A stretch of 64,000 nucleotides of DNA from Torymus aiolomorphi (lineage: Eukaryota > Arthropoda > Insecta > Hymenoptera > Torymidae). Each line of letters starts with the position of its first letter. The first letter of the stretch is position 1. The DNA is taken from assembly GCA_036365515.1 (NCBI GenBank), contig CM070873.1, positions 174,708,104-174,772,103 on the forward strand, given 5' to 3'. The notes beneath the pieces are model-generated. The model saw only the letters and a program-made list of their open reading frames with translations, ran no database searches and was not told where the DNA came from. A program made the position numbers and the translations under genes. Below, piece after piece: positions 50,340 to 60,850 of the stretch.

Positions 50340-52290
50340 AACTTCCCGAAGGAGCTCGACTCGGTTGAGGATGTCGACAGGGCGACGGTGCTCTTGGAGG
50401 AAAAGATAAATCAAGCTTTCAAGAGCAGCTGCGACCTGAAGGCAAAGGAATTGACCGGAGGGGCACCCTGGTGGAATGACTGGTTCAGTAAGCATCGGAA
50501 GAAGGTCAGGAGTCTCTTCGACAGATCGACGAGAACCAGAAATGAGGAGACTCTCCAGGTCTTTAGGTCGGCTCAGAGAGCGTACAAGAAAGCCACTGAA
50601 CAGGCAAAAAAGGAAGGGTGAAGGAAGTACTGTGAGGAGATGAGCAGTATCTCGGATACTACGAGGCTCGGCAGACTTCTGACCAGAACAGCGAATAGGA
50701 CGGGGCTGATTAAGCTCCCATCTGGACAATGGACAGGCAGCAGCGGAGAGGCACTGGACCACCTGCTGACCACACACTTTCCTGGTATGGCCCCAGAGCT
50801 ACCGGAGGATGGGATCAGCGAGGTGGAGAGTGCAAAATTCGAGACGAATGCGGAACAGGTTGTCCAGACGGACAGGATCTGGTGGGCGGTGAACACGTTC
50901 GAACCATTCAAGACGCCTGTGGAGGACAGGATTTTCCCGGCCCTTCTTCAGCATGGATTGGATGAGCTTCTGGAGCCTCTCACCGTCATCTTCAAGGCGA
51001 GTATTAAGTGGAGTCACACTCTCGCTTCGTGGAGGGTGGCACGGGTGGTGTTCCTACCCAAACCTGAAAGGCATACACAGGAGTTGGCAAAGGATTATAG
51101 ACCTATCAGTCTTACATCCTTTGTCTTGAAGACACTGGAGAGGCTGGTAGACCGCTTCATCAGAGATGGACCACTGACGGAAAGGCCGCTACACACCACG
51201 CAGAATGCGTATCAGGTGCGTAAGTCGGTGGGCTCTGCTCTGCGCGGAGCAGCGGAGCGCATAAGCAGGGGAATTATGCACAGGAGAATGGTCCTGGCAG
51301 CTTTCTTGGACGTGGAGGGAGCTTTTAACTTCACAACCACGAAATGCATTTGCAAGGGTGCAAGCGCGGATGGTGTATCCAGTGGCATCGAGAGATGGAT
51401 ACGAGCACTGCTGCGATGGCGAAGAGTTGTTGCTGGATGGGAGGCCATAGAGGCTGAAGGATACGTGAGTAAGGGATGTCCGCAAGGGGGGGTCCTTTTT
51501 CCGACGTTCTGGGCTTTGGCCCTGGCCGAGCTCTTACGAAGGTTAAACGAGACGGATTTTTATACTCAAGCCTATGCGGATGATCTGCTGTTGTTGGTCA
51601 CGGTAGATGATGAAACGGTATTGGTATTGATGTAGCCTATGCGGCAAGCTCTTTCAATAGTGGAGGATTGGTCCCGGGAGGTTGGACTCGCTGTTAACCC
51701 TGCAGAAACGGTACTACTCAACTTCACGAGTAGGTATAAAGTAAAGCCGCTAGGACAAATGCGGTTGTTTGGGGAGAGCTTGTCGATCTCAAAACAGGCG
51801 AAATATTTGGGAGTCATTTTTGACTCGAAACTGAATTGGGCGGAGTACCTGGGAGCGGTTAAAAGGAGGCTCATAGCCTCCTTCTGGGCATGTAGGAGGG
51901 TCTTTGGCTTCACGTGGGGCCTTAGGCCGCACATGATCCTGTGGCTCTTTACCGCTGTGCTGCGCCCCAGGTTGCTTCATGGGGCTATAGCTTGGGCAAC
52001 CAGGTGTGAGCGAAAGGGAGGCACTAGGATACTGGACTCGATCCAGAACCTGATGCGTAGAGGCATCACGGGAACGCGTGCTTCGGTACCCCTGACAGCC
52101 AACGAGAGGGTGCTCGGAATTCTGCCTTTGAGACTGGTGGTCAAGGCGGAAGCCTGCAGAGCAGAAACACGAGTCCTAAATGACCTGGGAAGATGGAAAC
52201 ATTGGGACGGGGAGCTGGTGGATGTCGTGGGAAAGGATCTGATAACTTTCGGTAGGGATAAGACACCTAAAAAGTTGGCCGGAACTTTGA
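50340..52290 (+). pseudogene. LOA-like LINE reverse transcriptase
   Basis: One frame across the region with in-frame stops at 50619-50621 (TGA) and 51633-51635 (TAG). RT blocks: AKDYRPISLTSFVLKTLERL, AFLDVEGAFNFTTT (block A, D present; D of FD replaced), GCPQGGVLFPTFW (PQGGVLSP in relatives) and QAYADDLLLLV (YADD). Thumb blocks VNPAETVLLNF and QAKYLGVIFDSKLNW follow. The upstream part (APWWNDWFSKHRKKVR) is the usual linker between endonuclease and RT. Dead because of stops and a downstream frameshift at about 52290. Confidence 0.88.
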
Positions 52291-53154
52291 GGTGACCATT
52301 CCTGTAAGGACAGACTGTCTAGAGGATGCCTGCAACCAGGAGGAACTGGTCTGGTACACGGATGGCTCTAAGGGCGAGGTAGGTACTGGGGCAGCGGCAT
52401 GGCTAAATGGAAGCACGACTGAGCTTGGCCTTTGGCTGGACTCGTATGTCATCGTTTTCCAGGCAGAGGTAAGAGCAATAAGGGTATGTGCAGAAACCAT
52501 GACCTCGGAAGGGTTAGAGGGGAAGCGGATCACCATCTGCTCGGATAGCCAAGCGAGACTTCGGGCGGTGGAGGCTGTGGAGTTTCGCTCGGAAGAGGCG
52601 TGGGGCTGCAGGGTAGCATTAGATAGGCTATCCTCCGTGAACAGGGTCACTCTGTATTGGGTACCAGGGTACGCGAGAGTAATCGGCAACGAAAAGGCCG
52701 ATCACTGTACCGCAGGGTACCAATGGCAGAGAGTGTGTTGAAAGGGGCGCTTAACAGTTGGGCAACTGTGAAGGCGGCAGTGGAATGGCAGCGCTTGACG
52801 AACTGCAGACAGGCGAGTCGCCTCTTGGGGGAAGAGGCTCCAACCGCTTGGTGCAAGGAGATCCTAAGTCTCCCCAGGAGGAGCATCAAAGCAACGGTAG
52901 AATGGTTGTCAGGCCATTGTGAGGTCGGACACCACCTATATAGGTTAGGTCTCGTGAATACGGATTGGTGCAGGAGATGTGGGGAAGAGGATGAGACCTC
53001 AGTTGACCTTCTGTGTCGCTATCCAGTGATGGTAGCAATCAGACGGAGGGTTTGGGAACTCTTCTTCCTGGAACCACACGATTTTAGGGAACTTGATCTA
53101 GCCTCGATATGCAAAGCGATCGTACTGATCAAGGCAGAGGTGGGTAGTGGGTGA
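52291..53154 (+). pseudogene. LOA-like LINE RNase H and C-terminal zinc finger
   Basis: RNase H: VWYTDGSKGEVGTGAAAW (D), FQAEVRAIRVCAE (E), ICSDSQARLRAV (D), then WVPGYARVIGNEKAD (in relatives H replaces Y, and the final D). A deletion near 52700-52720 shifts the frame. The C-terminal part in the next frame carries LYRLGLVNTDWCRRCGEEDETSVDLLC, a zinc-finger remnant with the usual His changed. Compare the second copy at 61240-61910, which keeps the GHTGVIGNEKADRLAKRG block. Confidence 0.85.
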
Positions 53155-53253
53155 TACACTAGGGGTAAAGCACAATGGGCCTCGGCCTGAGTGCTGGGAA
53201 GGCAAGTCCCCGAAAGGGGCCGCTGACCGTCCCCGCTACTACTATGACTATGA

Positions 53254-53618
53254 CTATCGTTCTGGACAATATAAAGGGCCCAGACCAACGTCTAAGGTGA
53301 GGTAAACATACGCCCTTTTATGTGTAAAAAGTAGGAAATAAGACTTTTTTAGTTTAGAAAAAAAGTGTCTAGCCCCCTTAAATATCAATAGAAACCAATA
53401 ATTTGTATTTTCAACAACCGGATGAATTTGAGGACTTAATATTCATATATCTTGTCTCATGGATCTTGTTACTGAATCTTGTCAATATATAAAAAATACA
53501 TTAAACATCTATTTTCAACAGTATTTTCAACGGAACAGGCTTATAATAACATTTATATTTACTTAAGGTTTAAAAGTCAGGGTGTTGGAATATAGTTATC
53601 AGAATTGCCTGTCAAGTA
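53254..53618. repeat. Long direct repeat, right copy
   Basis: It matches 49727-50108 with a ~25 bp deletion and dispersed substitutions. An inverted relative of its 3' half lies at 53985-54150. Confidence 0.85.
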
Positions 53619-53984
53619 CCCCAGCTTTCAAACATGTTAATAATAAATTTCTTTGAACCTAATTTTGGAGCGTGGTTTCAGTGTAAATTTGAAATTAAAT
53701 AATTAAATTATGGATGCTAATGATTTACATGATTACAGATTACACAATTTTTTGAAGCGAAGTCTTAATAAAAAAAACATATTTTATTTAAAAATGATAG
53801 AGTAAGAAGTATTTGTCTGTGTATTATAACCTGTAATTGCTAAATTGTCTGTCTTCTGTACTTTGATTTGAACTTCTTTATAGTAATTTATCTTCAGCTT
53901 TTGCACACATAATAGTAGATTACTTATGAAATTGAATTTTGAGTAGATATGAAGAATGCGAATAGAGAATATCAGCAGTGTAAG

Positions 53985-54150
53985 CGGTTCCCATTGAAAA
54001 TTCAGGATAGTTAATATAACTGTTATTATAAGTCTGTTCATTTGAAAATACTGTTGAAAATAGATGTTTAATGTATTTTTTGTACATTGTCAAAATTGAG
54101 TGACAAGATCCATGATATTAGATTATGAATAATATTAAGTGCTCAATCAA
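53985..54150. repeat. Inverted relative of 49890-50050 and 53419-53560
   Basis: The reverse complement of this segment contains CATGGATCTTGTCACT, TACATTAAACATCTATTTTC and ACAGTATTTTCAA blocks in the same order as the direct repeats. Together with 53419-53560 it forms a foldback of about 700 bp. 53619-53984 between them is AT-rich and has no supported gene. Confidence 0.65.
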
Positions 54151-54174
54151 TGTGCTATACAAAAAGTTTCAGGA

Positions 54175-54800
54175 TTTTGCATAAAAAATGACAAAAGTTC
54201 AGTTTTCACCAGAAATTGCAAAAAATAACAATTTTTCATGTAGAATAACTTTTGTATTTATTAAAATATGGGTCTCAAAATCTAGGAACATGTTTTTTTC
54301 ACCAAAAACTGTTAACTCGCCATACCTAAGCGATTTTAAAATTTTGAGCTGAAATTTTCATGTGAAATATGCCATTTATATTCCTACCACCAGTAAAATA
54401 TTAATTAAACAAAAAATGGATTTTTGAGAAAAATGGATTTTGCTAAAAGGTTCATTTTTAGTAAAAACTACATAACTTGTGTATTTTTTCATTTTTATGC
54501 AAATGTCATGCAGGAAATGAGAAAAGGCACTAATCTGAGTAAGATGTCTTATAGTTTGCTCAAGAGCATAAAAAACTCGTAAATTGGCAGCTGTTGGAAG
54601 ATGACTTTGAAAAATAAAATTTGAGAGCTACGATTTTGTAAATCATTTTTAATATTGCCAACCGAATGTTATTTTAGTGCAATCGAAAAATAAAAAAATA
54701 CGTGTTGAATCATTTTTCAAGAAGAATGGCAAACTTTGCTTCCAAAATGATAGGTGAGGTTGGCATACTACCGTTCGATTTGAGGTGGATTCGGCCAGTT
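54175..54800 (-). repeat. Dispersed repeats: inverted relatives of 13935-14110 and 3090-3290
   Basis: 54175-54380 is the reverse complement of 13935-14110 ('ttgcaaaaaataacaatttttca' and 'taagcgattttaaaatttt' blocks). 54590-54800 is the reverse complement of 3090-3290 (ATTGCCAACCGAATGTTATT and TTTGAGGTGGATTCGGCCA). They are presumably parts of one longer interspersed family. Confidence 0.6.
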
Positions 54801-54889
54801 ATCGTATTAATTGAATAGAAAAATATTTACCAAAAAAATCAATCTCAACTAAGGCCGCGGGGAAAAGGTCCTACCCAAGTTGTGCGCAT

Positions 54890-55055
54890 ATGAAGGTTTC
54901 ATCTTGGCGAAGCGCGTAAAAAGGTGAAATTTTAGCTGAGCACGTAAGAGGGATAATCAGGGCGAAGCGCGTGAAAAAGTTCTATTCCAGACGAGCGTGT
55001 ATGAAGGATAAATCAAGGCGAAGCGCGTGAAAGATTCTATTCAAGACGAGCGCAT
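54890..55055. repeat. Short ~57 bp tandem repeat
   Basis: GGCGAAGCGCGT(A/G)AAA recurs about every 57 bp (54906, 54963, 55018) alternating with a (GA)CGAGCG-type half-unit. About three imperfect units. No gene. Confidence 0.65.
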
Positions 55056-55739
55056 AAAAAAGTTAACATATCGCTGCTATAAGACATACGCGATAGAAAA
55101 TTCTTACGTACTTCAATAAAATAGGATAGACTATTATTCCCAAAAGATGATTTTACTAGTATCATAAAGATTATTTTCACAACCAATCCTATTTAAATGA
55201 ATTCAGTTATTTAACATATATTCACACAAAAACAACCATGTATGAACAAATTTGTGAATTTTAGTTTTTGAATACACATGTGTAATTTATATAATTTCAT
55301 TTAATTACATTTTATAAAAAAATAATATTTATATTTAAAATTTTTTTTTTCTATTTTAATAAAATTTATACAGTATAAATCAAATTATTCCTAATCATCA
55401 TTATTCTAGTTTTTGACAGAAATTCATTTCTCCATTTTAATTAATAAATAGCATTTGATCATACTTTAATTTTTTAATTTGTAATTTAATAATTAAGATT
55501 TTTACTACGTAAATGTTTTGAAATATAATTTTATATAAAATTTTGAATAACGTATTTATGAAAAATCGAATATGCAGAAAAAAATGCAATTTTACATTAA
55601 AATATAAATATTAAAAAATTATTTGATGTAATTTAACTATTCTCTTTGAGAAAGTATTCTACTAAAGCAGTAAGTAGCGGTTTGAAAATTATGAAATTGA
55701 CTAAAAATATTCGGTAGGAAAATAAAGAATTTTCTTCAT
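55056..55739. other. AT-rich DNA, nothing recognised
   Basis: No open frame, repeat or splice-delimited exon that I can support. Confidence 0.5.
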
Positions 55740-56046
55740 ACTCGAAATAGGTGATAGTAAAATTAATTCCTTTATAATTCCTGAAAATTGAACAAGAAAT
55801 GATGTTTGCTCAAAAATTTATAAAAATATAAATAAAGAAAATTCTATTAACCGCGTTATTTTAACATCATATGATGAAGATATTTATATCATCAATAATA
55901 AAGTATTGGAATTATTAGCTGGTGAAATAAAATCATATTATAGCATAGAGTATACTGCGCACAAGGAAGTCGATGAAACTGATGAAAAAATTCATTTAAA
56001 TTATCCAACTGAAGTTTTGAATGATATTCGAGAAGGTCATAGTTAG
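55740..56046 (+). pseudogene. Helitron-type PIF1-like helicase, C-terminal fragment
   Basis: One plus frame from about 55740 to a TAG at 56044-56046, with an internal TGA near 55789. It reads GDSKINSFIIPEN, then NRVILTSYDEDIYIINNKVLELLAGEIKSYYS, then LNYPTEVLNDI in sequence. The ILxxxxxDxxxINxxxLxLLxGExxxYxSxD arrangement followed by YPxExLN is the C-terminal part of the SF1 helicase carried by Helitrons. The fragment stops before the downstream conserved block. Short, stop-bearing, certainly dead. Confidence 0.7.
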
Positions 56047-56790
56047 ATCAAAAGTGATATTCATCTATAACTGTTGCTTATAATTTATTACTCTATTAAT
56101 TAAAATGTTGTTTTGATATTTTTGTATACACAAATGTGATAATTAAAGTTGTTACGACAAAATGTTATGTAATAGTATGAATTAATTTATTTGTTAATAT
56201 AGAAATATATTAAAAGATTAACTAAAAAAAATAATAAAAATACCATACATTAAAAATGAAAAACTAAAAATATTATTTTTCTTTATATTTCATGTTTTAT
56301 ATTAACTTTTCAGTTCTTTTAAAAAATAATAGTCTTTGTGTAAATTATATAAATATAACAGACTTTAGAAAAAGAAATCTTTCATAACAATATTTAGATC
56401 GTACATAATTTTTCATGTTGGTTAGATTATCTTTTTAACACATAAAGGATGAAAATTGCTTGTTTCTATAGGACATGTAAGTAGAAAAAATATAAATTTA
56501 TTATTTATTAATAATAATAATAATATCTGATAATATATCATTGAAATTGTAATAAATTTTATTGTCTATTGATTGACTCAACTTTATCAAATGTTATTTT
56601 ACTGTTATAACCTATTACGTAAACTTTCAGCTTGATTCCTTGGATTTAGTTTGCTGTTATTAATCCTCCTTTCGATTGGTTTTTTAATTTTTACTTGTTT
56701 TTATTGATTAAGAAACATAGTTTTCAATAATTTCGAATTTCTGTAAAGCGAGCATATTATAATATGTTTAAAAACATTGAAACGGTTGGA
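56047..56790. other. AT-rich DNA, nothing recognised
   Basis: No gene or delimited repeat seen. An (ATT)n-like tract lies at 56498-56530. Confidence 0.5.
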
Positions 56791-56799
56791 TTCATGCGA

Positions 56800-57548
56800 A
56801 AGAGTTGCTCTCTTTCTCTCTTGACGATAGCTAGTCGGGCAGGATTCGAAAGGGGAGAGCGATTACAATAAATTAACAAAGCCAAATAAGTAATAACAAA
56901 AGAATATTAATTTATTTCACTCGGTAGAAGTTACTTAGTACTAATTATACAGAAGATGGGTGTCCATACTATGGATCGCGCTCGGCGGCTACCTGTAACA
57001 CATAATCATGGTACGCGACTGCAGTATCGATATACCATCCTAGTACGCGGTAATCGTGGTCGCGGTCCTACACGAGTAGGCGAGTGTGCTCCCATTACTC
57101 GTGGACAACGTCCGGGTAACGAGTGTGCTCATATACCTCCGTGCCCTCGGCAGGGCTCCGGGGCTTAGCGTATCCGGCCCTGGGCTGAGAATACTTTTCT
57201 ACGGCTGGCACGGCTGTATATATACCCAGCCTGCCATGTGTACTGTAGTCGGCTCGGCGGGACGCGCTATAGCCTGCGCATCGAACGCGACGCGTGGTCG
57301 CGGCGCTCGATAGAGAGCGAAGCTCGGCACTTAGTCGCCTACTCTCTCCCGTCACTGTATGAGCTCCGGTACGTGTGTACATACATGTATACATCTATGT
57401 ACATATTCGTATTTGCGCTCTCCCATTCTAGCCGTTGACCAGTCCATCGGTTTTCTTTCTCTAGCGCACGCGTTCTCGGAGAGAGAAAGTGTTTCGCATT
57501 TGGTGTTTGTTAGTACCGATGCGCCTATTGAAAAGATGCATCGTTACA
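56800..57548 (-). repeat. Putative LTR of a Gypsy-type remnant
   Basis: On the minus strand the sequence from 57548 begins TGTAACGATGCATC right after a polypurine tract. That is the arrangement at a 3' LTR. The region is GC-rich relative to its surroundings and contains a TATA-like GTATATATACA near 57212-57222. The far boundary is not resolved and no partner LTR is in the window. The short open frames on both strands are not family-like. Confidence 0.45.
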
Positions 57549-57567
57549 TTTCCCCATTTCCCCCCGC
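57549..57567 (-). promoter_or_regulatory. Polypurine tract of the Gypsy-type remnant
   Basis: On the minus strand GCGGGGGGAAATGGGGAAA directly precedes TGTAACG, matching a plus-strand primer. Confidence 0.6.
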
Positions 57568-57691
57568 TAAGAAGAGTGAAGCCTACAGGCTTTACTCTAG
57601 GCCCTAGCTAGATAATGCGAAAAAGACGATAAAAGAACAAAACAAAAAAAATAATATTTACACGACGGGGTTTTCCTAGGTGCCTAACGTT

Positions 57692-58287
57692 TCAGTTTCG
57701 CGTATCTAGTCGAATGTGCCATCGCCAGCCATTGTAGTTGACCCAGTATTGGGTGACCTCTATAGGCACCTCTACCTCGGAGCCGTTGGGTATCTTGACT
57801 CGCCGGTGTGGTAGCGACGCTGTGGGCCGTTCGCTAGGGATGTATCGGCGTGTCCATCCCGTTGTTTCGGTGGGTATGGGTCGTAATTGACGTGGTGCTG
57901 TTTGCGCCTTCCACTCGTACAAAAATATGTCCCTCTTGATTATGGTGACTGGACGGTGCGTTGTCTCGGAAGCGCCTGAGAATGAAGCGGCACCGTCCAT
58001 CGATGCACCCGAGGAAAAATCCTGATTTTCCACAGGAGCAGCGAATAAGCTGGCGAGGAGGACATTAATCCGACGGGCGGTGACGTTGACCCCTTTATCG
58101 GAGAATGCGGTCGGGGCACATTCCTCCACGGCGCGAGAGCTTTCTCGACCTTTTGTAGCGCCTGCTTCTCGAGGATGGGCCTAGGTATTGGCACGTATTC
58201 TCGAGCTGTTAGATCTCGTGTACCCTCGGGAATATATGGCTCGTCCCATTCTTGGAGGAGCTCGTCGATGGCGTCGATCTCCCTCAT
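57692..58287 (-). pseudogene. 3' open frame of the Gypsy-type remnant (two frames)
   Basis: Two overlapping minus frames look like one protein split by a shift near 58130. The first part starts at the ATG at 58287 (MREIDAIDELLQEWDEPYIP, then RPILEKQALQKVEKA). The continuation lies at 58129-57692, with GVNVTARRINVLLASL, PTETTGWTRRYIPSE and a Trp-rich end (QYWVNYNGWRWHIRLD). It lies between the integrase C-terminus and the LTR, where some Ty3/Gypsy elements carry an extra ORF. No transmembrane segment, so probably not an envelope. I do not recognise the family. Confidence 0.5.
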
Positions 58288-58559
58288 CTTCGTTGTTGGT
58301 CGGCTGGATTTGAACTGAGCTCCCTTGGAAAAACTTTCGTTAATTCTCGTCTATCGCTGTATTTACCTTTGAGGTTGATCACGCGTACAAGTTTACTCTT
58401 ATAATTTTAGTTTTGCTGGTTTGTGTACAATGTTTGTCACTTGGGCTACCATCGTGAACTAGCGGCCCTTACAGTTTTCCGCTCGCTTTTATACCAATTT
58501 AATGAAAGGTTTGTGTGGTCCTTTAAGGATTATTCCTTACTAGTTTCTCCCTCTCGCCC

Positions 58560-58900
58560 CGTAGATTGAATATTACTGGACTTATACGTTTTTTACCGTA
58601 TACGGTCCGGCGAACTTAGCTAGTAATTTTGCGTTGGTTGCTTTAGCTTTATTAGACAGCATGATTTGCCTTTTGAGCACTAGAAACTTTTCTAGATGGT
58701 ATGTTCTTCCCTGTTTTTCTAAGATGGTACCTTCTTGCTCCATTTTCCGAGTTAACACGTTCTTGCGCTAATCCGGCTATTTTATCTATAATAACTAGAT
58801 TTTCGAAATGAAAAAATTCCTTACGGTAACTCATGTAGTTTTGCTCCACCAGGAAAAACATGTTCTATACGTTTATTTATTAATACTATTTCGGAATTTA
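58560..58900 (-). pseudogene. Gypsy-type pol C-terminus remnant
   Basis: Minus strand: a degenerate chain with LSNKAKATNAKLLAKFAGPY and TVKNV, typical of the end of Ty3/Gypsy integrase (RLSNKAxxxxAKLxxKFxGPY). It is preceded by an HFENLVIIDKIAGLAQERV-like part in another frame. Several frame changes. It supports the view that 56800-58900 is the 3' end of one decayed element. Confidence 0.6.
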
Positions 58901-59559
58901 GACTTTTCGGAAAAGACATTATTTTGGATGTGTTATCGACTACTAGATTTATATAATTCGATCTTTTTGTATTTTTATTATTTCATTTCATCCTTAACGA
59001 TAAAATATTTTTCCTGAATATTTTTTCACTCTTCAATTTTATCGTCTGACATGTTACTGTTTCTTGAATTGAATATCTGTTTTATATTTATTTTTCATTG
59101 AGGGAATAGAAATCTTTGTTATCGTAGGTGTTAATAACATAATAAGTATAATTTAAAAATACTTTGACATTAAATTTAATTTTTCGTTGTTACTTTCATT
59201 CGTATATAAATTTTTTGTTTAAATAATTATTTTTTTTTTGAACATTTGAAATATTCATTTTCTATAATTCAAGTTAATCGTTGATTTGTTTGTTCAAAGT
59301 TATAGTTTCATAATATTTTTCATGTATAACATTTTAGCTTTGAAATATTTATGTTATATTTTAATTATTCGTCGATTTAAAATCTGATAAAGCATTTTTT
59401 AGTTGTTTTCTTCTCGTTGTTAAAACATTCATTACTATAATCAGTTGGGAGTTTTGTCAGTCCTGAATGTGGACCCACACCCTTGAATACCACTAGAACT
59501 ACATCATTACAACATACTTGGTTCATAATAGCAAAATAAATTTTTTCTTTTTATTTTAG
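58901..59559. other. Intron upstream of the UBE3B-like exon
   Basis: T-rich sequence ending in a good acceptor (TTCTTTTTATTTTAG at 59545-59559). No exon seen in it. The N-terminal lobe exons of the HECT gene are absent from the window, so an upstream intron must be long, or the gene is broken by the transposons to the left. Confidence 0.5.
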
Positions 59560-60334
59560 ATCAAGAATAGTTGAAGATGGCTATAGACAGCTATCGATAT
59601 TACCCACTCGTGCTGTGAAAGGTGTCATTCGTGTTCGATTTATTAATGAACATGGCTTGGATGAAGCTGGTATCGATCAAGATGGTGTATTTAAAGAATT
59701 TTTAGAAGAAACAATAAAAAAAGTGTTTGATCCCTCTCTGAATTTATTTAAAGTTACTAAGGACAATAGATTATACCCCTCGTCTACTTCATTTGTACAA
59801 GAAAATCACCTTTTACTATTTGAATTCGTTGGACGGATGCTTGGCAAAGCTGTATATGAAGTAGATCAAATTTTTGTAATATATGCCTATACTTCACAAG
59901 AAAACAAAGAAATTTTTAATTTATATAAATTTATTTTTCAGGGTATTGTTGTTGATGTGCCATTTGCATCATTCTTTGTCTCTCAATTTTGTGGCCAAGC
60001 AGGTGGAGTGCTGTATAGTTGGTTAGACGAACTGGCTTCTCTCGATCAAGATTTGTATCGTAGTTTAACATTAGTAAAACATTATGAAGGAGATGTAACA
60101 CAATTAGAATTGACGTTCTCTCTTGATGAAAATGTAATGGGAAAGATAGTAACCTATGAATTAAAGCCAGGAGGAAAAGCTATATCTGTCACAAATGAAA
60201 ATAAAATTAATTATATACATTTGATGGCTCGATTTCGTATGTACGATCAAATAAAAGATCAAATAGCTGCATTCACAAAAGGATTTCGTTCCATCATAAA
60301 TTCGGATTGGCTGTCTTTATTTTCAACTCCAGAA
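59560..60334 (+). CDS. UBE3B: E3 ubiquitin-protein ligase UBE3B-like, two HECT-domain exons (partial gene)
   Basis: Exon a 59560-59860 (acceptor AG 59558-59559, donor GTAGAT at 59861), intron 59861-59941 (81 nt, ends TTTTTCAG), exon b 59942-60334 (donor GTAAGT at 60335). The protein reads [89 protein letters not shown] and [18 protein letters not shown]. This is the middle of a HECT catalytic domain; the order and wording fit UBE3B better than UBE3C or HUWE1. The final lobe with the catalytic Cys is not in the window. HECT ligases accept ubiquitin from an E2 and pass it to substrates. The 81 nt intron is a multiple of three with no stop, so a simple ORF scan reads through it. Codons are clean, with no disabling change in these exons. 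Confidence 0.9.
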
Positions 60335-60457
60335 GTAAGTAAGATTTTTTGTGTTTAATTGATTAATAACTCTTTTCCAATATTATTAGGTCATACTATC
60401 TGATGTATCGTGCTGCCTTTTATATTTCATGTTCATATTTTAAAATTTATGTTTTTT

Positions 60458-60850
60458 ATATATCGACGCCTGGATGCAAGATCGCTCTATTTCGGCTGCC
60501 GCTTCGAAAACGCTCTATCACGGCTGCTGCTTCGAGAATGCTCGATCTCAGCTGCCACTTGGAGAATGCTCTATCTCGGCTGCTGCTTCAAGAACGCTTT
60601 ATTTCGGCTCCTGCATCGAGGACGCTCTATCTCGGCTGCCGCTTCGAGAACTCAAATGAAAATCTCATTTTGAATCTATTTCAAACGAGATTTTCATTAA
60701 AGATAGAGCGTTCACGAAGCGGCAGCCGAGATAGAGCGTTCACGAAGCGGCAGCCGAGATAGAGCGTTCTCGAAGCGGCTGCCGAGATAGAGCGTTTTCG
60801 AAGCGGCAGCTGAGATAGAGCGATCTTGCATCGAGGCGTCAACATATAGT
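60458..60850. repeat. Foldback element made of 28 bp repeats, in the UBE3B-like intron
   Basis: Left arm: about 6.5 tandem copies of a 28 bp unit (CGCTCTATCTCGGCTGCCGC + TTCGAGAA). Then a short AT spacer with its own hairpin (AATGAAAATCTCATTTTGAA / CAAACGAGATTTTCATT), then about 5 copies inverted to 60820. The outermost ends match: CGACGCCTGGATGCAAGATC at 60465 and GATCTTGCATCGAGGCGTC at 60823. GC-rich in AT-rich DNA. It begins about 125 bp after the donor site of exon b. The Arg/Leu/Ser-rich open frames are artefacts. Confidence 0.85.

Larger units (their letters stand above)
50109..53253 (+). mobile_element. LOA-like LINE with RNase H, between long direct repeats
   Basis: Plus-strand LINE lacking most of the endonuclease: endonuclease-RT linker, RT, RNase H, C-terminal CCHC finger, and a short tail of CTATGA-type repeats (53238-53254). 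RNase H plus the IWWAVNTFEPFKTP block (INSFKPYKSPG in relatives) points to the LOA/I group. It is 5'-truncated at 50109 and flanked on both sides by the same ~365-382 bp sequence. Confidence 0.85.

Noticed and set aside
49727..53618. Direct repeats as LTRs of an LTR element
   Set aside because: The interior is a LINE with RNase H and a repeat tail. The repeats lack TG...CA ends, PBS and polypurine tract.
60403..60762. Arg/Leu/Ser-rich open frames after the UBE3B-like exon
   Set aside because: They are translations of the 28 bp repeat array in all frames. The donor GTAAGT ends the exon before them.
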